Source: Cristatella mucedo
Taxonomy: Eukaryota > Bryozoa > Phylactolaemata > Cristatellidae
Direction: 5' to 3'
Length of the DNA: 64,000 nucleotides
Assembly: GCA_009760855.2 (NCBI GenBank)
Contig: WPIO01000012.1
Span: 5,354,501-5,418,500 of the forward strand
Of the stretch, positions 32,724 through 42,945 are shown piece after piece. Within the stretch, counting starts at the first letter, position 1, and each line of letters opens with the position of its first letter. The translations under genes were made by a program, and so were the position numbers. A model generated the notes under the pieces. It saw only the letters and a list, made by a program, of their open reading frames with translations, searched no databases and was not told the DNA's origin.

Positions 32724-35289
32724 CTACTGTAAAAAAGTCAGCATGGCACAGGCACTCAAATTCAGACAATGCGGCGCCAGCAACGAACTGCTTACCAGGC
32801 GGCTACCGCCATGAGAAAGACCGTGCACGATTGTCAAACTGTCGTTTGAGATTCTCTGAACATATATGCATGCACGTGTGAGTGCCTGTATGCATGCACA
32901 AATGCTACTCTGTCATAAGCAAGGTGGTTTGTACACATTGAACCAGCCAATGTTAGTTAATGATCATGTACAGTTCAAAAGCCGAGACTAGACCAAGTGA
33001 TCCAACTGAGATGATTCTAGTGCTCCTTTTCGAGTCGTCTTGACATGTGTTGCAGCCAGACAATTTGCTTATTTTAATCGGTTTCCTGGGAGTGTCGACC
33101 AGTAAAAGGCATACAATTGAATCGCTTTCTAAACTTGGTAATAAATAGTCGTGATGTCCGTCAAGTTTCCTGGCCTTCGTGACTGCTCACACACAAACCT
33201 TAACAGTAGCAATGAGCAGCAACATAGAAATGGTCAGGCTACAGGTGTCAGTTTAAATCACGTGCCTTAGCAAAATCAAAACCTAGCGGATTCTTGATAA
33301 ATCCTGGGTCTTGCCAGCAGACAATGAAATACAGATCAAGAGGTGGAATGCCACTTATTTCATTTCAATGGTAGCTATAGAACCTTCTTTTAATGGGGTA
33401 TGACAAGAAATTACTTGTTCTGACGACATCAGCATCAAAATAAAATTAGTTATGGAAACCACGTCCAACTGGATATAAACCGAAAGTAGCAAATCTACGT
33501 GTAAAAAATCTACCAATCTCTGCATCATATGCGACTTGTATCTCAACTTGTCGAGCCTATTTAGATCGAGATACATGTGTGAAGCTTGTTGAGGTGCATT
33601 TTATGATTTTTAAACTGCATTTCCAGGGTAGGTTGGTGCCTAGCAAATTCCATAACTCTTGTAATACTTAATGTAATGTATCTTATGGAAATTTGAAATA
33701 TCAGTTCAGCTCTGCTTGTTTTAAATCATGTAAGATAAATTTCTTATTTGAGCAGGACGTGTTTTGTTCAAACGCATTCAAGATTCCGGAAAACTCCACG
33801 ACGTTTAGAGCACATGGATTCTCTTACATGTATCTATTCTATTCTACGTATAGTATGAGTACAAGTAGAAACGTAGTACACGAGTACAAAAGAAACGAGT
33901 ACAGAAAACTAAAAGTAGGAAATTCAGTGTCTTCCTGGTACTCCACATTGAGTCTTTCCGACCCTCCATCTGGCTTGGCATAGAGGACTCAAGCTTCGCT
34001 GATATCACTTGTGCTGTCATTCATCAGAACCTGAATTTTGCAATAAAGCTCAGCTACTTGTATCAGCCCACAAACATTATTTAGGCTCAGGCCAGACGAA
34101 TGAGTGGGCCACTGCATAAGGACCACATTCAGTTTCGTTAAAATTTCTTTACTGGTGTGTCAGTACACTCGGGGTCGTTATCTTGTATCCAAATCTAACG
34201 ACTCAGCCCAAGCAGCAAATGCTAGCTTTGGACTTTGTTTGGTGAATCTGGTGAGCCGCTGATGCAGATGTCCACCCAGTTGCCCGATCAAAATCCCTAG
34301 GATGTTTATGGCACGATATCAACAGGCGGCTGAGGCAGGGTGTTCTGCCTGCATCAGCAGCCGGTCTTTATCTTTATTACAACTCCGGGTCTTGGAATGC
34401 ACTGCAGTAAGATAAACAAGGCAGAAGCTTGCTGCCTCGAGGCCAAGCCAGATAAAAGGGAAAAGCTGATTCTCTTTCTCCTTTCTCTTTTTCCTTACGT
34501 ACCTGTATCACCCGAGGATCTCACTCTCTGATCTTGCTTTTGAAATTTGATGACACACCAGTTTCCTCATGATCATTTGACAAGCTTAATAGTTTGTCCA
34601 CTGTGGAGGATATCCCCCCCGACTCAAGCTCAAAATGTTACCATCGTGTCGTTTGATTTGCACAGCACTCAGAACGCTGGCACAGGAGCAACACCAACAA
34701 TTTTATTATGAGACTCACAGAGCAGAGGGGAGCACGACTTCCTTCACCCATCTCTCCCACTAGAGAACTCTCTCCTCGACCACGGCTGTGCATTGGCCGA
34801 CCCCGATGGTGAATCCATTATCTGTTCACCAGCTGGTTACCGGCCTGTGTCGATGCCTCGTTAGAGGCAGACCACAGCAGTGCACACACCCCTCTTGACG
34901 ATGCTCCAAACAGCTCCCTGCCTGTGCACTCTCACCTGAGACGACCACTTGAGACGATGATGGCAAGTGGCCAGCTGCATCACCAGCTGCTCCGGCCGGC
35001 GTAGGCTGGGTGGCTGCTCTGTCCGAGTCGGCACCCAACAGTAGAGCATTGGTGGCATCCAATCTCCATGTGCTCTCCTCCACCCCACGGCCAAAGCTTA
35101 GCCAAGATGACAGCAAGAGTTTGCCCGAGTTCTCGTAAACCTGAACGCAAGCGAAATAGGAAGCCTGAAGCTCCAGAATGCCCACTGATAGGCAGGCAGT
35201 GGGGCAAGCCTGCCAGCCGGCGCCTGGTGTCCCTCATCCACGTTTTTCTTTGGTCGTTCGTAATACCCGCTGCCTCTCGCCTCTTTTAC
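32724..35289. other. Intron of copy M2
   Basis: Nearly identical to 8669-11242; no separate exon recognised. A minus-strand frame at 34826-35185 differs from its M1 partner by a small indel, consistent with non-coding sequence. Confidence 0.5.
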
Positions 35290-35496
35290 TGCCAGTGTGG
35301 GCACGGTGATTGTGACTCGCCTTGTGATCGCCTGCGGTCTAGCATCGCGAAAGTCGGCGATGCCTTGAAACAGCAAGCCGGCAGCCTAGTTAACTGGGAA
35401 GCCACCGTAGCTGGATCCGAGAGGTGGCATGGCTATGGTGACCGCACCCAAATTGTCGGCCTTAACCAGGCAGTCGAAGGCGAGTCTCCTGAACAG
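35290..35496 (-). pseudogene. Macro domain C-terminal half exon, copy M2, with in-frame TAG
   Basis: Identical in structure to 11243-11449: 207 nt, the same acceptor and donor, the product around VKADNLGAVTIAMPPLGSSY, and the same TAG (35388-35386) between FPVN and AAGLLFQ. Because M2 lacks the 14-kb macro N-terminal half exon, this half would have to join the macro exon at 36510-36895 or stand alone. Confidence 0.72.
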
Positions 35497-36509
35497 CTGC
35501 AACCATGCAGCAAGGCGCAAATTCAAGGCATCCATAAGAATATGGTCCCAGCATTATGATCTCTGTTTGCAACGGTCGATTGGGTGACGACAGCAACCGA
35601 ACACTGGACAGGTTGGCCGTAGGTACCTACTAGATCGAACTACCCTTCCCGCCCTTCGTCCACTGTGATGCGAAGCACACATGACAATCTTTTTCGTTCA
35701 ATAACACTGCACATTAGCATGCACAACGAAGCAGCATTTACTAGCAGTGCATTGATGTTCAAGCGATTGGTTCTACTCTAATTGGTTTGAATTTTATATA
35801 CAGAGGTTTCCTTAAAAAACGGGTGGTTGTTGGCTCAAAAACAAGACAATCCGTGAACTGTGGAAGGCTTTACAGGCCATGCAACGTTTCAAAAAGTCCA
35901 CAGAAAAGTTTACTTTTTCCAATGAACCTACGTACTTTGGTCTCGATAATTAGTTTTGTTTTCGGTTGCACACAAGACTTATTCCAATGGCCATCACATG
36001 ACGATCGGCTCGACTATCATGCCGTGCAACTGAACTTAGATTGCAAGAAAAAAAAATAACCGAACCTACTGTCGACACAGCAATTCCGTCCGTTTTTCAG
36101 GGATTGCAATCCTGAAAAAGTGCATTTTGTTGACTTCAGTCTCTGAGCAACGCTGTTAACCGATCTTAAATACTTGACGACTGGGTAGGCTCCCAAAGCC
36201 TAGGACTCACACCTGAGAGAGGTAGCAAAATAACCAACTCGCCCTAATGTCAGTTGAAAAGAAGCTAAACTCCACAGATTAAAAATGGCTTCGTTCTTGT
36301 GAATTTTCTTATGCTGCCTGATGGTTGGCAAGTTTTCATGACTTTCTTCCTGCTTAATACATCAAGTACCTAGAAAGAGATGCAGTTCTCTTATGATGCT
36401 ATACAGAGTTATATTATAACATCGGGTTTACACGAGTTGGACATCCTATCTTTCGACAAGAAATAATAGTTGCATGCTTTATGACTTGATGTAGCACTCT
36501 GTAGCACTC
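35497..36509. other. Intron and duplication border in M2
   Basis: Shared with M1 up to about 36488. A direct repeat built on 'tagcactctgctcagct' (36490-36542) marks the border and overlaps the 3' end of the next exon. Confidence 0.5.
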
Positions 36510-36895
36510 TGCTCAGCTACTCAGTAGCACTCTGCTCAGCTGGCCTTCGGCCGTCCTAACGGCCAGTGATCGCTTTACGGACGATACGAGCAGCTGGGCT
36601 CTTTGGTGGACTGAGCAGGCATTGTTGCCCCCATAGAAGCCCAAAAGTGCTACGTTCGAGTGGCCTTGCTTGGCAGCAAGTCGCAGAGCCTGGTCCATCG
36701 TTTGCTGCAGCTGCTGCTCAATGGCTTCGGGACTGTTGCATGGCTTTAGTGGACCGAAGGCGTTTATCAGCGTCTTGCAGGGCAGCCTGCCAGCACCCCT
36801 GACTGCCATCGTTCCGGGCAATGTGCCGTTCTGCGGCATGCTCTTGGACCGCTCAGCTTCGGTCCTGTGTCCTCCTGCAGCAACATCGAAGTCTT
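36510..36895 (-). CDS. Macro-domain exon, copy M2 (open)
   Basis: An open exon follows the acceptor TCTATTTAACAG with two codon bases first (phase 1). It encodes GTMAVRGAGRLPCKTLINAF, GPLKPCNSPEAIEQQLQQTM, DQALRLAAKQGHSNVALLGF, YGGNNACS and LLVSSVKRSLAVR. This follows a macro domain from 'G-v--T-aG-LPCK-vIhavGP' through the long helix, the 'siAlP-iG-g' ligand loop (here ALLGFYGGNN) and the 'a---f' helix to the last strand (SRVLL). The N-terminal strand and the Asn-Ala-Ala-Asn part must come from an upstream exon I could not find. The frame ends at 36513 in the repeat, so the true donor is uncertain. No counterpart in M1. Confidence 0.7.
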
Positions 36896-37159
36896 CTGTT
36901 AAATAGAATGGGGCACAACTTTCAGATGGTGTGGCCCAAAGAGAACTAGGCATGGCCATGCAAAGCAGGTTCGACCGGAACCACAGTCCCTCTAGCAACA
37001 ATGACTGGCATGAATTCAGACTGAGTTGCTATGATTCCCAGTGTCAAACGTGACACCAAGTTTACGTGCATGCATCGGCACACTAAGGCTAACGGCTCAG
37101 CCAGCATGCAAGCAAGTTGAAATGCCGGCATCCACGTGGCATGCTGTCAGCTCTCCAGG

Positions 37160-38627
37160 CTGAGATGCCCAAGATGCACTCCTGCACCACCAGGCTATCG
37201 AGATTCAGCCACTCGACCAGCCTCGTCTTTACCTTAGCTGTTTTCCATCGCTGCCCCCGATGAGGATCACACTGCCACCCTTTGAGCCCATGCCGCCACA
37301 GCTGATGCAGCAGCCCGAGCCACTGCTCGGATTGAACGGAGGGAAGCGAACGCAGCAACCCTCTGCCGCAAATTGCTTCTCTAGCAGCCGAAGTATGGAA
37401 GCGCCACCACGCCGTTCCAGCCAGCGCGACTGCAGTGGGTGCACGTCAAGCATGAGCTCGAAGGGCAGCCGCAGCAGGAACTGCTGCAGCTCGTGCTCAT
37501 TGATGACGGCCGACGACTGCTGGCAGGCGAACAGAAGCTGCTGCTTGCCGCCAGCAGCCTCCACCCGGTCGCCAAGCGTGAAGATTGCCGCATGCCGGTG
37601 CTCCACTTGGCTGTGGAAGGTCCTCAGGGCATCCAGGCTTCCGGCCTGCCCCTCCCAGTTGGGAGGCAGAGAGAATGAGCCCTGCACAAACTCATCTCTA
37701 ATTGCTGCCAGTGCCAGTTCGGCTGACGTCGAGTCGAGGCTGAGCGTCTTCAGAGTGCTAGTGTCAGGCACTACGTGTACTGTGCAGGTGGCCTTCCCAT
37801 CGAGACCAAGCTGGCTCAGCAGCTGATTGATTCGGGCACGAATAGTGGGCCCGGTCGAGCCGGACGACAGCAGGTTGAACACCAGCCGACTGAGGTGAGT
37901 CCTTCGACCGTGAACCCGACTCTCGCCACTGCAGTGTACGAATGCTTCCACTCGATCAATCACATGTGTGGAGTGCCCGCCCTGCGAAGCTGCTGGCACT
38001 TCCACCGAAGCAGTGGCCAACAACATTGGCCAAGCCTGCCAACGTGGCTTCCAGGTCAGAAGCAGCCAGCAGCAGTGCTGCATCAGCTGACGGGCTGCCT
38101 CTGTCATTTGCTGAGCTGTCGGAGCTGCCTAAGACCGATAGTTGCTGCTGTCTTGACCAAACACACGCTTGCTTGCCGACGAGTGCTGCGTCTGAGCTCT
38201 CCTCCCTCCTGCGGCTGCAGGCTAGTCTATTGCTGTTGCTAGTACCAGTTGCATTGCCACCACCGCTGCTACCGAAGGTTACGCAGCCCACTTTGCCGTT
38301 ATCGAGGAATCGATCGGGATCGAATCTTATGCTCATCGATGGTCTCGAGCTATCTAGTGGCTCAGCACGTGATGAAGCTGGAATGTGCCTGGTGGAATCA
38401 TCAAGCCCGTGATCTCCGGTTAGGCCAACCTTGCTAATTTGGTTCACCACTCGGCCAACAAATGATGCCTTATCGTGCTGGATTGTATAGCGATAGACGG
38501 CACCTGGAACAAAGTCAAGAAGCAGCTCTCATCGTGAGCACTGCCAATTACCTGGGTCGATAAGCCTGAGCATGAGGGCTGAGGGTCCTATACCTTCAAG
38601 CCACAGCACTCGCCTCACGAAAAGCCA
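37160..38627 (-). pseudogene. Large N-terminal, Ser-rich and KH/RRM-like exon, copy M2
   Basis: A single exon of about 1.47 kb begins after 'ggactagcag' at 38628, as in the plus-strand copy at 6008. Order: the N-terminal segment (IDPGNWQCSR, stop TGA 38531-38529, ELLLDFVPGAVYRYTIQHD), a Ser/Gly-rich linker (FGSSGGGNATGTSNSN), then VIDRVEAF, LSRLVFNLLSSGSTGPTIRA, LDSTSAELALAAIRDEFVQG, GDRVEAAGGKQQLLFACQQS, VILIGGSDGK and LVEWLNLDSLVVQECILG. The helix and glycine-loop repeats fit the PARP14 KH/RRM-like array. Lesions: a frame break plus stop near the start, a small deletion near 38010 and a 1-bp deletion near 37243 (a TAA follows). A 292-codon stretch between the last two is unbroken. A pseudogene as it stands; the lesions differ from those in M1. 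Confidence 0.72.
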
Positions 38628-39164
38628 CTGCTAGTCCGAGTGAAATGGTAAAACATCGCAGCTGCCAAGTTTAAGACAGACAAGCCAAAACTGCATGGAC
38701 CAATTGGGATATATTCCTCTTAAAGTGATGTGATAACTTGAGCAGGCCGAATGCTTGTAAACTCATGCAACACAATGTAGGCCAACTCGACTGTGAAAGA
38801 GGTGCAACCTACTAGCAAAAGTGGTTTTTCAAACACAAACATAGCAGACCTATTCTGGGCACATGTTATAGGGAAATATACTGGCCAATAGGGTTCAGGT
38901 CCCATTTTTGAGAGGGGGCCAGTTTTGTGCATAACTACAAAGTTGGTTGTCTTGTCATTCAATTTGAGAATGTCAGCAGCAATCAAAGTGCCAAATTCGT
39001 CTTTAAAAGTATTGAGGCCTACGTCAGCCTGCTATCAATGCATCAATGTGGCAGGCGGTATTACAATCACAAATTCGGGTTAAGCGCAAAACAGGGTGCT
39101 ACAGCACTTCTTATACAACATGCTTGACCTAGCAAGTCAAATTACGACTGGTCAGTGCTACCAA
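38628..39164. other. Intron-like sequence upstream of the M2 large exon
   Basis: No exon recognised. A possible minus-strand trace of a LINE (NDKTTNFVVM near 38950) suggests old retrotransposon debris. Confidence 0.4.
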
Positions 39165-39460
39165 AGTCGAAATATTGTTTTGCATCGGTTTCATGTAAAA
39201 TCAAATGGTACACTCTTAAATCCTGGAACCCACACCCAATTGACGTCACATAAACACCCTGACTCGACATTTACAATGAAGCTAAAAACACACTTGTTCT
39301 TCACAGCATTTGTTGAGGTCGTGAGGTGTTGTGCTTGTTGTCACTAACCATACTGACATACTTCCTTTACATTATATGTATGCAACCAAGAAAGAGATTT
39401 AGTTCTCTCAGCGGACGAGACACCTGTATTATTACTATTATCCTCATTATTATTAAAGTA
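39165..39460 (+). mobile_element. LINE 3' fragment
   Basis: It encodes a C-terminal remnant (FTMKLKTHLFFTAFVEVV) and ends in 'accaagaaagagatttagtt' with ATT repeats. It is the duplicated partner of 18265-18560, inside the intron downstream of exon E2. Confidence 0.72.
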
Positions 39461-39724
39461 TTCGTCAGCCAGCTAAGATTACTGTGCCAAGCTGCTGCTA
39501 CACAGAGGCTGTTATTGCAGGGATGTGCACGACTAGCAGTGTTCGATACGATGCTGAGCGTCACCTACACGACAACAAGACTGAATAAGTCATGACAGTC
39601 TACCCTCAAAAACGAAACTGCACCTGTGGTAGCTCTTCATAGCTACCTTGGCTGTGAAAGCAGTTAAATAGGAGCTGCTGCCACGTTGACAATGCTATTA
39701 CATTCCTTAACTGCTCTGCCTTAC

Positions 39725-39943
39725 CTTGCAGCAAGCTGCCACTCGTGATAGAAAGTGAATCAGTGCCTTCAGCAGCATTATTAAGGTTGCCAATGGCCTC
39801 GTCGAAGGTCCGCTTAGGCGGCCGAGCCGTGGCACCATGGTGGCCGTGGGCAGGCTCTGCTTGGCTGGACAGCCCAGCCATCGGCGAATCGTGTTTACTC
39901 GCAATACTTCCTTGCTGCTCGTCCAGATCGGCGGTGGCGATTC
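39725..39943 (-). CDS. Linker exon E2 of macroPARP-like gene M2 (open)
   Basis: 219 nt, phase 1 at both ends, from TGCGTCACAG|GAATCG to CTGCAAG|GTAAGG. The product includes IATADLDEQQGSIASKHDSP, EPAHGHHGATARPPKRTFDE and AIGNLNNAAEGTDS. It is fully open and two codons longer than E1. Exon X lies 188 nt upstream. Probably a disordered linker. Confidence 0.62.
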
Positions 39944-40131
39944 CTGTGACGCAGAAGCACAGCACATAACAAAAGCTATGATACCTGTTGGTCGAGCTTT
40001 AGTGCTGCATAAGCAAAAAATGCCATACGAAATTTTGCTTGAATGTTTGACCCTAAAAAACCGCTGGCTCATGGATACATGTTGCTTCAGAGCTGTGATG
40101 TTCATGGAATTTTTTTTGGTTTTCTTTTTAC

Positions 40132-40347
40132 CAGAGCAGCAAAGTTGGCATGGGAAGCTTGCCAAGTAAAACGGCAAAGCTCTGTGCAAGATATAACGAC
40201 AGGGAGGGGCCCTTAAAGCTCACCAAGATACCATCAACTACACACTCGGAGCCAAGATAGAGAGGCTTGCTCAATGCATTTAATGCTGTCAGAACTTCGT
40301 GCAGCTCATCAGGCCAAGCATTGCAGCCATCTTAATTTTGGCCAATC
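40132..40347 (-). pseudogene. Linker exon X, copy M2
   Basis: A 216-nt segment from TTGCATTAG to GCTCTG|GTAAAA. The readable part is ELHEVLTALNALSKPLYLGS, ECVVDGILVSFKGPSLSLYL and AQSFAVLLGKLPMPT. The acceptor-phase frame (LAKIKMAAMLGLMSCTKF) hits a stop and the second half is open in a neighbouring frame, so there is a shift or the 5' border is misplaced. The partner at 25027-25242 keeps the exact length. Confidence 0.48.
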
Positions 40348-40359
40348 CTAATGCAAGAA

Positions 40360-40699
40360 ACATGACACACACCAGACATGCACAACAGTTCAAAATAAAC
40401 TACATGACAAGCAGGCCATATGCAATGAATTAATTATCAAACTGTATCACGATAACCCGGCTTTGGTATGATCTAATTGCTTTCAATAATTTTTTTAATA
40501 TATGGCATCCGAATAAAGGTACTTCAATAATCTTGCATTCATATATTCCCAATGTGATTACGATTTCTTTTATCATTAAAATAAGGAGATGGGCAGGCTT
40601 TATTAACAGCCTTCCAGGCTGTACATCCTGGTGGAAGAAGAGAGCCCATATAAAGTGGGGCTTGCAAACTAGGCGATCAAGTTCAAGGATGGTCAGCAG
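40360..40699. other. Inverted copy of 24.65-25.02 kb, no gene
   Basis: AT-rich intron-like sequence matching the plus-strand region upstream of 25027 in reverse complement; nothing else recognised. Confidence 0.5.
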
Positions 40700-40812
40700 G
40701 CTAGGCAGTGAGCATTAAGGCTGGCTTGTAATACAAAAAGTAGATACTAGCTGATTAAGCAGAGTCTATTGTACATAATTGCAGAAGAGCCTTTACTGCT
40801 ATCATCACTGCT
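40700..40812 (-). mobile_element. SINE body fragment fused to exon E3
   Basis: The minus strand has 'cactgcttgtgaagtg' changing into the SINE body 'gatagcagtaaaggctcttc' and 'gcttaatcagctagtatct'. The element has no tRNA head and begins within the E3 exon sequence, which it truncates. Confidence 0.65.
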
Positions 40813-41012
40813 TGTGAAGTGAAGCAGGTGAAGCAGTGCCTACAGTAGCATTCTTAAGGTTGCCGATAGCCTCGTCGAAGGTTGGTTTAGGCGGCCGAGC
40901 CGTTCTACCTGGTGGCCGTGGGCAGGCTCTACTTGGCTGGTCGGCCCAGCTACCAGCGAATCGCGTTTACTCGCTTTACTTCCTGATCGCTGATCGTCCG
41001 GATCGGTGATTT
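40813..41012 (-). pseudogene. Linker exon E3, truncated and frameshifted
   Basis: The acceptor, TGCCTCACAG|AAATCACC, and the start ITDPDDQRSGSKASKRDSLV match E1. One base is lost in 'ccaccaggtagaac' relative to 'ccaccatggtagaac', shifting the frame. The 3' end and donor are replaced by the SINE fragment. Its upstream flank matches that of E1, whereas E2 and E4 share another flank, so the ancestor had two E-type exons. Confidence 0.6.
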
Positions 41013-41194
41013 CTGTGAGGCAAATGCACATAAGAAAATATATGTCATTATTTCAATGTCATGATTTCAAAGTGCTACTTATCAACCGTGTGGCTAAGGG
41101 CGCTAAGCAGCTGCCTAAAACTGCAGGAAGAACTCCGACACCTAGAAATACACCTGATACCATTCAGTTTTACTGATCTGCGGTCGCTGCCGAC

Positions 41195-41385
41195 CGCCTT
41201 CGTGTCGCGGGCCGCCTTCGTGTCGCGGACCGCCTTCGTGTCGCGGTCCGCCTTCGTGTCGTGGGCCGCCTTCGTGTCGCGGTCTGCCTTCGTGTCGCTG
41301 TCCACCTTCGTGTCGCGGTCCCCCTTCGTGTCGCGGTCCGCCTTCGTGTCGCGGTCCGCCTTCGTGTCGCGGTCTGCCTTCGACT
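41195..41385. repeat. 18-bp minisatellite, about 11 units
   Basis: Tandem units of the form 'cgccttcgtgtcgcggtc' with single-base variants. Because 18 is a multiple of three and the unit has no stops in several frames, both strands show long false frames (FVSRSA..., RHEGGP...). It sits where M1 has only one related motif (near 19205). Confidence 0.95.
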
Positions 41386-41609
41386 ATCACTTCGACTTTT
41401 CACTATCGCGATCCCTGAAAAACGCACGGAATTGCAGTGTCAACAGTATGTCTTTATATTCTTGCAATCTATATCGGTCAAAATCTATATAGGATTGACA
41501 AGTTGAGATACAAGTCACTTGTGATGCAGAGATAGGAAGATTTTGTATACGTAGATTTGCTGCTTTTGGTATAATCCAGTTAGGCGTGTTTTCCATAACT
41601 AACTTTGTT

Positions 41610-42060
41610 TTGAGGCAGAAGTCATCAGAACGAGCATTTCTTCTTGATATACCCCATTAAATGAAGGTTATATTGCTACCATTGAAATGAAATAAGTGGC
41701 ATTCCACCTCTTGATCGATATTTTATTCTTGTCTGCTGGCAAGAGCCAGGATTTATCAAGAATCTGCTAGCTTTTTATTTTGCTAAGGCATGTGATTTAA
41801 ACTGACACCTTTAGCCTGACCATTTCTGTGTTGCTGCTTATTGCTATTGTTAAGGGTTGTGTGTGAGCAGTCACGAATGCAACGAAACTTGACGGAAATC
41901 ATGACTATTTATTACCAAGTTTAGAAAACGATTCAATAGTATGCCTTTTGTGGGTGGTCGACACTCCCAGGTAGCCGATTACGATAAAAAATTGGCTGGC
42001 TGCAACACAGGTCAAGACGACTCGAAAAGGTGCACTACAATCTTCTTAATCGGAACATTT
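41610..42060 (+). repeat. Inverted copy of the M-gene intron (partner 9000-9380 / 33050-33440)
   Basis: Reverse complement match, for example 'gcaagagccaggatttatca' and 'taagggttgtgtgtgagcag'. More diverged than B1/B2 are from each other, so the inverted copy is older than the B duplication. 42061-42284 is anonymous. Confidence 0.8.
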
Positions 42061-42284
42061 GGTCTGGATTCGGCATTTGACCTGTATTTGATCATTGGGT
42101 AATATTTTGCTGGTTTACCATGCATGCATGCATTTGTTTCTATTAGGTTTCACAAGAAGTTTTCTAGGTACATACTACCTTGCCCATGACAGAGTAGCGC
42201 TTGTGCACGCCTGCAGGCACACACACATGCATGCACATATGTTCAGAGAATCTCAAACAACAATTTGACCATCTAACATCATGC

Positions 42285-42680
42285 ACAAACCTTAAATCCT
42301 TTGGAGACCGTGTATTTAGTTCATATGCTCTCAAAGCCTGGAACTCCCTCCCGACCTGCGTCAGAACACCCCCTGACCTGACCACATTTAAAAGGAACCT
42401 AAAAACACACCTATTTAGGACAGCATTTAGTGGGTCCCTGTGAATCGTCCTTGATGTGCTTATGCGTGCTGACACTGTGCATGCTGCCACTAACCACACT
42501 TGCATGCTGACCCTGTGCATGTCACCCCTAACCATACTATTAATTTCGTTTGTTTTTCAAGCATGATTTTACTTGCCATTCAATTGCATTTCACTTTACA
42601 GCAAATGTAACGCGCCTAGAGAGAGATTAAGTTCTTTGAGGGCGCTTTATCAAGTGAATTATTATTATTATTAATATTAT
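42285..42680 (+). mobile_element. LINE 3' fragment
   Basis: It encodes the ORF2 C-terminus (TNLKSFGDRVFSSYALKAWN, SLPTCVRTPPDLTTFKRNLK) and the full 3' UTR, closing with 'cgcgcctagagagagattaa' and ATT repeats. The inverted partner near 32850 lacks it, so it inserted into the plus-strand copy only. Confidence 0.88.
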
Positions 42681-42779
42681 GCGAGGTCTCTCTCACGGCA
42701 TTACGCGCCTGGTAAGCTGTATGTTGCTGCCTGCGAATTCTCTGAATTTGAGTGCTTGTACAATGTGACTTTTTCTTAG

Positions 42780-42945
42780 CATCAACTGAATCACTGAATC
42801 CTGAAGTCACGATGACCATTTGTGGTGGCTCTATTGCCGAGGGCAAGCAGGCCGTTCAGTGTTTGATCAGACACTTCAAGACAATGCTGAAGCCTCTCGT
42901 AATTGCGAACCTCGGAAAATTATATCTATTCTTAGCTCAAACCAG
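42780..42945 (+). pseudogene. KH-like exon of plus-strand copy P2
   Basis: Inverted copy of the 164-nt exon: acceptor TTTTTCTTAG, two codon bases first, ESLNPEVTMTICGGSIAEGK, QAVQCLIRHFKTMLKPLVI and the donor ACCAG|GTAGTT. Relative to the minus-strand copies a codon is added at the start and one base is missing near 42905, so the last 14 codons are out of frame. It is the first P2 exon, followed on the same strand by WWE (46729) and ART (51237, 55494), the order expected of a PARP14-type gene. Confidence 0.6.

Larger units (their letters stand above)
32485..36488 (-). repeat. Segmental duplication B2 (partner B1, 8428-12440)
   Basis: Very high similarity to B1 through the KH-like exon, a 2.5-kb intron, the macro C-terminal half exon and about 900 bp upstream. 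Small indels only, for example in an ATTTT run near 34700. Confidence 0.92.

Noticed and set aside
37260-37826. 188-codon plus-strand open frame
   Set aside because: Shadow of the GC-rich KH-like exon on the minus strand; the corresponding frame is not kept in the M1 copy.
41195-41385. Possible CRISPR-like array
   Set aside because: Units are head-to-tail with no spacers, in an animal genome; a plain minisatellite.
41061-41492. 143-codon frame with FVSRSA repeats, and the RHEGGP frames on the other strand
   Set aside because: They follow from an 18-bp minisatellite without stops; M1 has no such repeat at the matching place.
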